A stretch of 49,684 nt of DNA from contig SHLT01000006.1 of NCBI GenBank assembly GCA_004282875.1, positions 1 to 49,684 on the forward strand. Direction: 5' to 3'. Numbering within the stretch: the first letter of the stretch is position 1; the number at the start of each line of letters is the position of its first letter. Source of the stretch: Chromatiales bacterium (GTDB lineage Bacteria > Pseudomonadota > Gammaproteobacteria > Steroidobacterales > Woeseiaceae). Under the pieces are notes generated by a model. It made no database searches, was not told the DNA's origin, and worked only from the letters and a program-made list of their open reading frames with translations. Below are positions 1-7,665 of the stretch, one piece after another. Both the position numbers and the translations under genes were made by a program.

Positions 1-320
1 AGCGTAAAGACGAAGGGTGTAACGCCCTGCCCCAGGCAGGCACGAACGACGTTGTCCAGCTCGTCCGGCGTCAGCGTGGCGCCGCTAGAAATGCGCTTCG
101 AATCCGGGTGCCAGATCATGACGCCGTTCTTGTAAGCCTGTGGCAGCTGGAACGAATGGCCTTCGAGGATCGCACGCGCACCGTGCAGCGTGCGTCCCGT
201 GGCGACCGTGTAGGCAATATCGCGTTCGTCGAGCAGCCGCAGCGTCTCTCGCGTGTACTCGGAGATTACCGAGTCACGATTGAGGAGCGTGCCATCAAGG
301 TCAAAAACAACGAGTTCCAT
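1..320 (-). CDS. HAD-superfamily phosphatase, N-terminal part (runs off window)
   Basis: The reverse strand reads from an ATG at 320 into a protein starting MELVVFDLDGTLLNRDSV, which is HAD motif I (DxDGTL) with both catalytic aspartates. About 106 residues are visible before the window edge. Soon after motif I comes TVATGRT, the conserved threonine/serine region (motif II) of Cof-type HAD proteins. Members dephosphorylate small sugar or nucleotide phosphates in the cytoplasm. The cap domain and the Mg-binding C-terminal motifs lie outside the window, so the substrate cannot be guessed. It is the last visible gene of a minus-strand series and lies 125 bp downstream of the SLC13-type transporter. 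Confidence 0.88.
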   Translation of the reverse strand, partial: MELVVFDLDGTLLNRDSVISEYTRETLRLLDERDIAYTVATGRTLHGARAILEGHSFQLPQAYKNGVMIWHPDSKRISSGATLTPDELDNVVRACLGQGVTPFVFT

Positions 321-445
321 CGAAGAGAATCCGGGGCGTAGAGACTACTAGTCTCCTCGCTCAGTCACGCCGACGCAAGCTGCTGCCGCCGTGGTTTTGT
401 AACAATGTGTATGACGGTGACGGCGGGGAACGATGTCAGGCGATC

Positions 446-2284
446 TCAAAGCCCATACAGCAAAGGCAACACGATAGAAAAACCGACCCACAAGATCAGG
501 ATCAGCGGTACACCCGCCTTCAGAAAGTCCGTAAAGCGGTAACCACCCGTACTCAGAATCAGCAGGTTTGTCTGGTAACCGAACGGGGTCGCGAAACTCA
601 TGTTCGCGCCGAATAGAACGGCAAGCACGAACGGCATCGGATCGATGCCGAGCTGCTGCGCGACTCCAATAGCGATCGGCGTGCCGATGACGGCCGCGGC
701 GTTGTTGGACACAATGTTCGTCAGTACGGCCATGATCAGGATGAACGCACTGATAATCACGGGCGTCGGCAGGCCGCCCGCCGCGCTGACGAATCCGCCT
801 GCCAGGAACGCGGCCATCCCGGTGGCCACGAGCGCCTTGCCCATCGCCAGGCTGGCAACAATCAGCATGATGACAGCGACCGGGAGTGATCGCCCGACAT
901 CGCGCCAGGCGATGCATCCGAGCGCAATCATCAGGCCAACGCCGATCAGCGCGGAGGTGGCAATCGGCAGCAAGCCGAATGCAGCTGCCGCTACGACCAG
1001 CACCAATACGAGGAGCGCGCGCTTGGCCCGGTGCGCCTTGGGAAGCCCGGACATGCCGTCAACGACGAGCATCTTGCCGCGCGACTGCGCGGCCTCGATC
1101 GCCTGTCGACCGCCCTGCATCAGCACGACATCGCCGGCGCGCAGGCTCACGGACCCCGGATCCTTGGCGGCACGTTCGCCTGGCGCGCGGGCCTGGTAGA
1201 CGGCCAGTGGGATCAGACCGAAGGCGGGGCCAAGCGAAACGTCCGCGAGTTTCTTGCGGTATAGCGGCGAGCCGATTGTCACGACGATTTCTGCCAGCTG
1301 CTGTTGGCTTTCCCGGCCCGGGAATTCCGGACTCTCTGCCTCTGCTTCGTGTCCCGGCCCATACAGCGTGGCCCCGATCGCCATCTCGAAGCGCTTCAGG
1401 TTTTCCGGTGCATCAGTGACGTACAGGTGATCACCGGGCTGCAACACGACCGAGGGAAATTTCGCCAGCACCGATTCGCCGCGGCGGATTTGTTCGACAC
1501 GCATCTCGTGTTGCGTCTTGTCGAGCACGTCCTTGAGGGTCTTGCCGGCGGCAAACCCGTCTTCGCAAACCGTCAACCGGGCGTCGAACAAGCGCGGATG
1601 GGTGCCGGTCATCGGGGTCTCCCGGTCCGGAAGCAGGCGCGGCACCACCAGCCACACGTACAACAATCCAACTCCGCCGACGATCAGTGCCGGCAACGTG
1701 ATGTCGAACATGCCGATGTCAGCCACGCCCATGTCGCGTGTAATACCGACCACCAGCAGGTTGGTCGAGGTGCCAATGGTGGTCGACATGCCGCCCATGA
1801 TCGTTGCGAGGCCCATCGGCAGCATAAACCGCGATGCCGGGAGCTTCACGCGCAGGGCAATCCCGACGAGAATGGGAATCATCAGTACGACGATCGGCGT
1901 GTCGTTGACGAACGCGCTCATGACGAATACCACGACGAGCATCAGAAGCAGCGCCACGCTCGGCCGCTTCGACCATTGATCGCCGGCAAACCGGGCGACC
2001 GGCTGCAGCGCGCCCGTCGTCTCGAGCGCCTTGCCGATAATGAGCAGCGAACAGATGGCCACCAGGGCCTGGTTGCCAAAACCGAGCAGGAATAGCGCCG
2101 GGTCGACCACAACACCGTCGACCTCGTAAGGAAAAAGATGAAAGCCGACAACGAGCACAATAATCACGACCAGGCTCGAGGATTCCAGCGGCAGCCTGTC
2201 GCGCGTGAAGAGAATCAGCGCCAATACAATCAGGACGACGACGGCAATTCCGTGCGCGTCCGGCGTAGTCGTTTGCGTAAGCAT
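446..2284 (-). CDS. SLC13-family permease with two internal TrkA-C (RCK_C) domains
   Basis: This 612-residue polytopic membrane protein has N-terminal and C-terminal hydrophobic blocks separated by two soluble TrkA-C-like repeats of about 70 residues each. The first contains a VVLQPGDHLYVTD-type strand and the second VSLRAGDVVLMQGG. This is the arrangement of the DASS/SLC13 citrate-transporter-like family, which moves dicarboxylates, sulfate or other anions with sodium or protons. The family motif SNNAAAVI is visible in the C-terminal half. I start at MLTQTTTPD (2284) because it directly precedes the first membrane segment. The open frame continues 57 codons upstream, but that stretch is arginine-rich, non-hydrophobic and runs into the neighbouring gene. 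The substrate is not predictable. Confidence 0.88.
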   Translation of the reverse strand: MLTQTTTPDAHGIAVVVLIVLALILFTRDRLPLESSSLVVIIVLVVGFHLFPYEVDGVVVDPALFLLGFGNQALVAICSLLIIGKALETTGALQPVARFAGDQWSKRPSVALLLMLVVVFVMSAFVNDTPIVVLMIPILVGIALRVKLPASRFMLPMGLATIMGGMSTTIGTSTNLLVVGITRDMGVADIGMFDITLPALIVGGVGLLYVWLVVPRLLPDRETPMTGTHPRLFDARLTVCEDGFAAGKTLKDVLDKTQHEMRVEQIRRGESVLAKFPSVVLQPGDHLYVTDAPENLKRFEMAIGATLYGPGHEAEAESPEFPGRESQQQLAEIVVTIGSPLYRKKLADVSLGPAFGLIPLAVYQARAPGERAAKDPGSVSLRAGDVVLMQGGRQAIEAAQSRGKMLVVDGMSGLPKAHRAKRALLVLVLVVAAAAFGLLPIATSALIGVGLMIALGCIAWRDVGRSLPVAVIMLIVASLAMGKALVATGMAAFLAGGFVSAAGGLPTPVIISAFILIMAVLTNIVSNNAAAVIGTPIAIGVAQQLGIDPMPFVLAVLFGANMSFATPFGYQTNLLILSTGGYRFTDFLKAGVPLILILWVGFSIVLPLLYGL

Positions 2285-2334
2285 CGTTATGCAGCTCTCG
2301 TAACTGCATTCTAGCACTCGGCCGCTTGGACGGG

Positions 2335-3405
2335 TCAGTAGGCTAAGTAGGGGTCGAGCGCCTCCTCGAACTCTTGATACAACGCATAGTTGTGCGCGAT
2401 CGTGTCGTTGACGTCTTTCTGCACCAAGGCGGTGCGCAGTGACTCCCGCACCCACTGGTGCTCGGCCCAGTTGCCGCCAGCCGACTTGACCACTTCGATC
2501 TCCGAGGTTTGCAGGCCGGCCGCCTCGCTCATGCCGCCCATCATCGCGCCGATATCGCGAAACGAAACATCCTCATTACGCTCGGCTTTTTCGGCAAGCT
2601 CCTCAAGCTTCTTCATCTTCTGCTGTTGCAACTCTTCGGAGCGGTTCATTACGCGAATGAACTCGCGCACCTGGTCCTTGCTCAGCCGACCGTTCGACGG
2701 CGGATCGTAGCGATCTTCTTCGGCCGCGGCCATTAGCTCGGCCTGTCTCGCCAAGCTGCTGTACAGCCCGCCGCCCGATTCGCTGCCAGGATCGGAGGCG
2801 CTGGACATGTCGCTCAAGCTTGGCGCGGTGATGGTAGGCCCGATGAACCGGCCAATCGTCATTGAGAAAATCAATATCGCGGCGATCGATGCCACCAGGG
2901 AAAGGATGTAGTGACCGACGCGTTTGCCGTCTGGAACGGACAGGAATACGGGTATCACCTTCCAGAGAAGCACGAGCGCGTAGATGAACAGCCCAAAGGA
3001 CAGCAGCCCGCCTATCCAGGGGAGCCAGACTATGGCCTGGCCGACGTAGCCCGGAATGAACGCAAACGTCGTGGCCGCCAGCCCGAGGCCGAAACCGCTC
3101 TTGCCGCCGAACGCGCCGGCCAGGGCACTGACCACCCACGCAACGGCGACGGCGACGATTGCCGAACTGACCACAGTCATGAGGGTCGAAACGATTGTCG
3201 GCCGGAAGCGGCCAAACATGGACACTTCGCTGCCGAGAAAACCGAGCAGGTATGCGGCCGCGGCTGCGAAAAGAATGAGCGGACCGGTTAATAAAAAAGC
3301 GGTCTTTTGCCAACTCTCCGCTTCGGGCAGATAGTCGCGCCAGGTCGTCTCGGGATCGAAGATCCCACCTTTGACAAGGCTCAGGGTACGATTCAGATCG
3401 ATCAT
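2335..3405 (-). CDS. YIP1-family polytopic membrane protein
   Basis: The 356-residue protein opens with LNRTLSLVKGGIFDPETTWRDYL, the usual N-terminus of bacterial YIP1 (Yip1/DUF1282) proteins. About five membrane segments follow between residues 35 and 180. The last 170 residues are soluble and helical, including an EELQQQKMKKLEELAEKAE coiled-coil stretch. A GGAGG ribosome site lies 8 bp before the ATG at 3405. The function of bacterial YIP1 proteins is unknown. The long charged C-terminal tail is an addition to the basic family fold and could be a docking segment. It sits between a short-chain dehydrogenase and the SLC13 transporter, all on one strand. Confidence 0.8.
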   Translation of the reverse strand: MIDLNRTLSLVKGGIFDPETTWRDYLPEAESWQKTAFLLTGPLILFAAAAAYLLGFLGSEVSMFGRFRPTIVSTLMTVVSSAIVAVAVAWVVSALAGAFGGKSGFGLGLAATTFAFIPGYVGQAIVWLPWIGGLLSFGLFIYALVLLWKVIPVFLSVPDGKRVGHYILSLVASIAAILIFSMTIGRFIGPTITAPSLSDMSSASDPGSESGGGLYSSLARQAELMAAAEEDRYDPPSNGRLSKDQVREFIRVMNRSEELQQQKMKKLEELAEKAERNEDVSFRDIGAMMGGMSEAAGLQTSEIEVVKSAGGNWAEHQWVRESLRTALVQKDVNDTIAHNYALYQEFEEALDPYLAY

Positions 3406-3531
3406 GCTCCGCCTCCCATTTCTTGTGTGTAATTCTTGATGGGGCTCTTACACAGTTTAGCAGGGAGTGGCGACAACGCTTCCCACCCGCCCGCACTTCG
3501 CGCCGCGGGTCGGCTGTCGACGGGCGGGATT

Positions 3532-4341
3532 TCAGTTTGCTGTCTTGCCCGCCTCGATCGCCGCGGCCTGCAGTCGGCGTTCCATGCGCCGCAGAATCCA
3601 GGGTGCAAACCGAATGAGGTAGTGCGTGATGCGCGCATACTTGTCCGGAAACACGTGCAGACGCCGGCGGCGCATGCCTTCCAGCGCCCGGGCAACGACG
3701 TCGGCCGGGTCCGAGAGCAGGTAGTCGGGTACAACCCTGCGCTGCTCGTAGCCATGTTGAGGCGAGTCGAGGATCGGCGTCCGGCTAAACGATGGATAGA
3801 CGTTGGTGACGTAAACGCCGGTGCCGTCCAGGTCCGCAGCCAGCGTTTCACCGAACCCGCGCAACCCGAACTTCGATGCGCAATACGACGACATGCCTTT
3901 CGCGCCCATCCAGCCGGCAACCGACGACACATTAAGAATGTGCCCGCTGCCGCGCTCGACCATGCCGGGAAGCAAGCTGTTGGTAAGCCGCATCGGTGCC
4001 AGCAGGTTGAGTTGCATCAGGGTTTCCCACTGGTCCCGCGGCACGTGATCCAGTCGGCCGGCGTGGGCAATCCCGGCGTTGTTCACGAGGACATCCGGCA
4101 CCCGATCACGACTCCCGCAGGCTGCAATGACAGTGTCGCAGCCCTGCTCCGTGGCGAGGTTTGCGACAACGGATGCGACGAGGTCGTCGCCGGCCGCGGC
4201 GACCGCGCTTTGCAGGGCCTCGTCACTGACATCGGTTAGCACCAGCTTCGCACCCGCGGCACGAAACTGGCGCACCATCTGCAGGCCGAAGCCGCCGCCG
4301 GCGCCGGTTACCAGGACTGTCTTGTTCGTGAGGTCGGTCAT
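3532..4341 (-). CDS. Short-chain dehydrogenase/reductase (SDR), classical type
   Basis: The 269-residue length suits a classical SDR. Near the N-terminus TGAGGGFG gives the TGxxxGxG dinucleotide-binding loop, then VNNAG, and YCASK supplies the catalytic YxxxK. VTNVYPSFSRTPIL follows in the substrate loop region. Members oxidise or reduce alcohols and ketones with NAD(P)(H) in the cytoplasm. No strong ribosome site precedes the ATG at 4341, but the start fits the family (MTDLTNKTVLVTGAGG). Acidic residues after the second strand (VLTDVSD) suggest NAD(H) rather than NADP(H), which is an inference. The C-terminal 60 residues are basic and amphipathic, as in membrane-associated SDRs. Confidence 0.92.
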   Translation of the reverse strand: MTDLTNKTVLVTGAGGGFGLQMVRQFRAAGAKLVLTDVSDEALQSAVAAAGDDLVASVVANLATEQGCDTVIAACGSRDRVPDVLVNNAGIAHAGRLDHVPRDQWETLMQLNLLAPMRLTNSLLPGMVERGSGHILNVSSVAGWMGAKGMSSYCASKFGLRGFGETLAADLDGTGVYVTNVYPSFSRTPILDSPQHGYEQRRVVPDYLLSDPADVVARALEGMRRRRLHVFPDKYARITHYLIRFAPWILRRMERRLQAAAIEAGKTAN

Positions 4342-4411
4342 GGGTCACGCCATGTTACTGCATTGCGCCCCGACCGGCGCAGGCTCGTGTGATCGAGGCG
4401 ACTTGGCGAGG

Positions 4412-5086
4412 CTAGCCGTTGGGCATGCGCGCCGCATCCGGCGCCCGCTTGAGCGTCCCGGCTTGCGCCACCCAGTCATCGCGTGAAATACGCCCTCTGA
4501 ACACATCAAGCTTCTCGTCGATGAGAGTAACGTCTTTGGGTGACCACGATGCAATTTGCCAGAAGTAGTAGATGCCGTTCTGGTTCAAGAGCATTTCGAG
4601 CTTCGGGCCGACGCCCGAAATGAGCTTGAGGTCGTCCTTCTGACCGTAGTCGGCCGAACGCAGAAGCCTCGGTCCTTCAGCCTTCGGCGTCGCCGCTACA
4701 GCCGCCTTTGGTTGCGGCTGTTTTGGTGCCGCGGACCATCGCTTGCCAAGGCGGGCGAGTTCCGTTTCGACACTGCCCAGCCGCTTGTCGATCGGCTGCA
4801 GATCAACACTGGGTATCCGGGCGATTCGCTCGCTAACGGATGACAGCTCCGAATGCAGCGGCTGCAGGTCAACTGTTTGTGGCGCAGGCGGCGTGGGAAG
4901 AGCGTCCAAGCGGCTCCAGAGGCGCTCCCATTGCGACTCGTCGGTACGCGCCGTCGCCTTACGCAGGTCTTCGTAGGACTCCGTCACGTCAACCATGCGG
5001 CGTTTCGACCACCAGTAGCCCAGCACGAAGCCGAGCACAGCGGCCAGTAGAAACAGCAGTGTGAATTTAGCAAGCAGATACATCAT
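4412..5086 (-). CDS. Membrane-anchored protein with C-terminal helix-hairpin-helix domain
   Basis: The 224-residue protein has one N-terminal membrane helix (residues 3-26), a linker of about 110 residues with coiled-coil character and an alanine/proline-rich stretch, and a C-terminal domain. That domain begins DDLKLISGVGPKLEMLLN and continues through IYYFWQIASW. It matches the HHH domain often attached to respiratory or envelope proteins and annotated as flap-endonuclease-like. HHH domains usually bind DNA or act as protein-protein adaptors; which applies here is not visible. Two ATGs are adjacent (5084-5086 and 5081-5083), preceded by a GAGGGA site. It lies 47 bp downstream of the OmpA-type gene, so the two are probably co-transcribed. 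Confidence 0.78.
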   Translation of the reverse strand: MMYLLAKFTLLFLLAAVLGFVLGYWWSKRRMVDVTESYEDLRKATARTDESQWERLWSRLDALPTPPAPQTVDLQPLHSELSSVSERIARIPSVDLQPIDKRLGSVETELARLGKRWSAAPKQPQPKAAVAATPKAEGPRLLRSADYGQKDDLKLISGVGPKLEMLLNQNGIYYFWQIASWSPKDVTLIDEKLDVFRGRISRDDWVAQAGTLKRAPDAARMPNG

Positions 5087-5133
5087 TGTCTTTCCCTCGG
5101 TTTGCGATCGACTTATTCGCAGCGATGTGGGTG

Positions 5134-6015
5134 TTATTCGTTAGCATCGATTGAAATAGCGATGCGGCGGTTAGTGGCACGGCCTTCGGCCGTCGTGTTA
5201 TCGGCGATGGGCCGCGACTCGCCATAGCCGACGGCGCGCATCCTGGCGCTGTCGACGCCGAGATCGGCAAGCGCATCTCGAACTGCATTTGCGCGCGCCT
5301 GGCTCAGCACCTGGTTCATGTCGGCATCGCCCTGACCGTCCGTGTGACCTTCGATAGTGAGATTGCCGGGACATTCCTCCGCGACAACGGCGAGCCGTTG
5401 CAGCAATGCGTCGCTGGTCGAATCGATGTCGGCACTCGCGGTGCGAAACTGAACCCTCGAACCCGATAGCGCGTCACCCAGGGCCTCATTGCACGCGTCG
5501 CGGGCAGCCTGCACATCGTCGAGCACGGCGCTTACCCCGGGCTCCGTGACTACCTTTTCGGCGATGGCCTCCTCGTGCACGGCGGCCGCGGCCGGCGCAG
5601 TAGCCGCCTCTACCACAACGTTCCTGGCTTGGGCGCGCTCGAGATCAACCTCGATCGGGCATTCCAGCTCCCCCGCCCACGTGTTACAGGTCGTCGTCCC
5701 GGCAAGGGCTTCGAGCAGATCTTCGTCGGGCCCGTCCGCGCCGAGCTGTCCCGTGACGGACTGGCCGTCCGCGGTTAGCCCATCGACAGACGCGCCTGCG
5801 TTCTCCAGGGTCGCCAAAACACCCTGTCTGACGTCAGCCTCCATGGCCGGCGCTGTAACGAATGCACCCAACAAGTAGAGGAACAGCAGGCCGAGCAGCG
5901 GCAACAGGCCCCAGGGCCACCACGGTCGCCGCACATCGGTGCGATGCCAGAAGCGCTTTGTCGTCGTAGTCGACGTCGTTGTTGTCGTTGAGCTTGAGCG
6001 TGTATTTGCCGCCAT
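5134..6015 (-). CDS. OmpA-family protein with N-terminal membrane anchor
   Basis: This 293-residue protein starts with a serine/threonine-rich leader, then has a single hydrophobic segment (about residues 33-58). A mid-region of BON-like character follows (VRQGVLATLENAGASVDGL). The C-terminal OmpA domain runs from about residue 190 to the end. Peptidoglycan-binding landmarks are present: IEGHTDGQG, QARANAVRDAL and NRRIAIS, with the conserved aspartate and arginine. A membrane anchor instead of a beta-barrel suggests an inner-membrane protein that reaches across the periplasm to the cell wall. The TTTTTSTTTT run near the N-terminus is unusual. It heads the minus-strand series and faces a divergent monooxygenase gene 141 bp away. 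Confidence 0.88.
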   Translation of the reverse strand: MAANTRSSSTTTTTSTTTTKRFWHRTDVRRPWWPWGLLPLLGLLFLYLLGAFVTAPAMEADVRQGVLATLENAGASVDGLTADGQSVTGQLGADGPDEDLLEALAGTTTCNTWAGELECPIEVDLERAQARNVVVEAATAPAAAAVHEEAIAEKVVTEPGVSAVLDDVQAARDACNEALGDALSGSRVQFRTASADIDSTSDALLQRLAVVAEECPGNLTIEGHTDGQGDADMNQVLSQARANAVRDALADLGVDSARMRAVGYGESRPIADNTTAEGRATNRRIAISIDANE

Positions 6016-6156
6016 GATCCGAGTTCCACTGTAAAGTGCGCGGCATTATATGGACGATTACCGGCCCTCGAGAGCGCCGACACAAATGTTCACAATTGCG
6101 CCCGGTATGGGCGCAGCGCATCGCGACTGGCGCGTGAATATGGGATGCTGTGAGGC

Positions 6157-7665
6157 ATGTCTACGGAGTACGTCGATGTGGTGATTGTCGGTGCCGGCCT
6201 GTCCGGTATCGGCGCCGCGTGGCACCTACAGGACCAGTGCCCGGACCGTGACTACCTGATCCTCGAAGAACGCGAAGCCATGGGCGGCACCTGGGACCTG
6301 TTTCGCTACCCGGGCATTCGTTCCGACAGCGACATGTACACGCTCGGCTACAAATTCAAACCCTGGAAGGAAGGCAAGGCGATTGCCGACGGCCCCTCGA
6401 TCCTGAAGTACATTCGGGAAACGGCCTCCGAGGGCGACATCGAGCGGCATATTCGATATCAGCATGCCCTGCTGTCTGCGAACTGGTCGAGCGAGGACGC
6501 CGCCTGGACTCTCGACGTGCAGAACAAGGCGACCGGCGAGACCGTCACGCTGCGCTGCAATTTCCTCCTCATGTGCGCCGGCTACTATAACTACAAGCAG
6601 GGCTACCTGCCCGAGTTCAAGGGCTACGACCGCTTCCAGGGCGAGATTGTCCATCCGCAGCACTGGCCCGAAGACCTCGACTACAGTGACAAGAAAGTCG
6701 TCATAGTCGGCTCGGGCGCAACCGCGGTGACGCTCGTTCCGGAGATGGCCAGGGATGCCTCGCACGTCGTCATGCTGCAGCGCTCACCCACCTACATGGG
6801 TTCGGCGCCGGACACCGACTGGCTCGCGCGGCTACTGGGTTGGCTGCTGCCCGACAAGATCGCGTATGCCATTACACGGTGGAAGAACATCCAGTACCAG
6901 CGCTATATCTACTGGCAGTCTCAGGCGACGCCAAAGTTCATTCGCAGAAAGCTTCTCAAGATGGCGCGCAAGGACCTCGGCGACTACGAAGACTTCGATG
7001 AGCACTTCGTGCCCCGCTACGGCGTGTGGGACCAGCGCCTCTGTCTTGTGCCGAACGGGGATTTCTTTCATGCCGTTCGCGACGGTCATGCGTCCATCGT
7101 GACGGACTCCATTGACGAGTTCACGGAGCACGGCATACGCCTTCAGTCCGGCGCACAGCTCGAGGCCGACATCATCGTGACGGCCACCGGGCTCGATCTG
7201 CGCGTGCTCGGTGATGTAAAGCTCAGCGTGGATGAGCAGCCCGTCGATATCTCGAAGACCTTCTCCTACAAATCGATGATGTTTTCCGACGTGCCGAACC
7301 TCGTGTCGACGTTCGGCTACATCAATGCCTCGTGGACGCTGAAGTCCGACCTCACGGCCGAGTACGCCTGCCGCGTACTCAATCACATGAGCGAAACGGG
7401 GACACGCCAGTGCACACCACGCCTGCGCGAACACGAACAGGACATGGTCGGCGCCGACTGGATCGACTGTTTTTCATCGGGTTACATCCAGCGAAAAATA
7501 CACCTGCTGCCGAAACAGGGAACGGTCTCGCCCTGGCGCAACGCGCAAAATTACGCGTTGGACCGGAAGGTCATCGGCAAGGGCCCGATCGAGGATGGGG
7601 TTCTGCAATTCACCAGCCAGGGCAACCCGCAGGTCGGCACCGTGGCCATGCGGTCATCCTCGTGA
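6157..7665 (+). CDS. Flavin-containing monooxygenase, Baeyer-Villiger type
   Basis: The 502-residue protein has the FAD loop VGAGLSG at residues 11-17, the GGTW motif at 43-46, and a second Rossmann loop VGSGATA at 184-190 for NADPH. Between them is the Baeyer-Villiger fingerprint FxGxxxHxxxWP (F160 to P171). Such enzymes insert oxygen into ketones to give esters or lactones, or hydroxylate heteroatoms, using NADPH and O2. Length and motif order fit a complete class B monooxygenase. The next genes include an ester-forming acyltransferase and a GMC alcohol oxidase, so a role in lipid or terpenoid oxidation is plausible but inferred. Its TGA (7663-7665) abuts the convergent peptidase stop codon with no gap. 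Confidence 0.93.
   Translation: MSTEYVDVVIVGAGLSGIGAAWHLQDQCPDRDYLILEEREAMGGTWDLFRYPGIRSDSDMYTLGYKFKPWKEGKAIADGPSILKYIRETASEGDIERHIRYQHALLSANWSSEDAAWTLDVQNKATGETVTLRCNFLLMCAGYYNYKQGYLPEFKGYDRFQGEIVHPQHWPEDLDYSDKKVVIVGSGATAVTLVPEMARDASHVVMLQRSPTYMGSAPDTDWLARLLGWLLPDKIAYAITRWKNIQYQRYIYWQSQATPKFIRRKLLKMARKDLGDYEDFDEHFVPRYGVWDQRLCLVPNGDFFHAVRDGHASIVTDSIDEFTEHGIRLQSGAQLEADIIVTATGLDLRVLGDVKLSVDEQPVDISKTFSYKSMMFSDVPNLVSTFGYINASWTLKSDLTAEYACRVLNHMSETGTRQCTPRLREHEQDMVGADWIDCFSSGYIQRKIHLLPKQGTVSPWRNAQNYALDRKVIGKGPIEDGVLQFTSQGNPQVGTVAMRSSS

Noticed and set aside
1304-2095. A 263-codon open frame on the plus strand inside the SLC13 transporter
   Set aside because: It is a high-GC shadow with a histidine/arginine-rich product and no recognised fold; the opposite strand has a clear transporter with TrkA-C domains.
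2285-2455. N-terminal extension of the SLC13 transporter frame
   Set aside because: The extra 57 codons are arginine-rich, contain no signal or membrane segment and overlap the end of the YIP1 gene (2335), so the start at 2284 is preferred.
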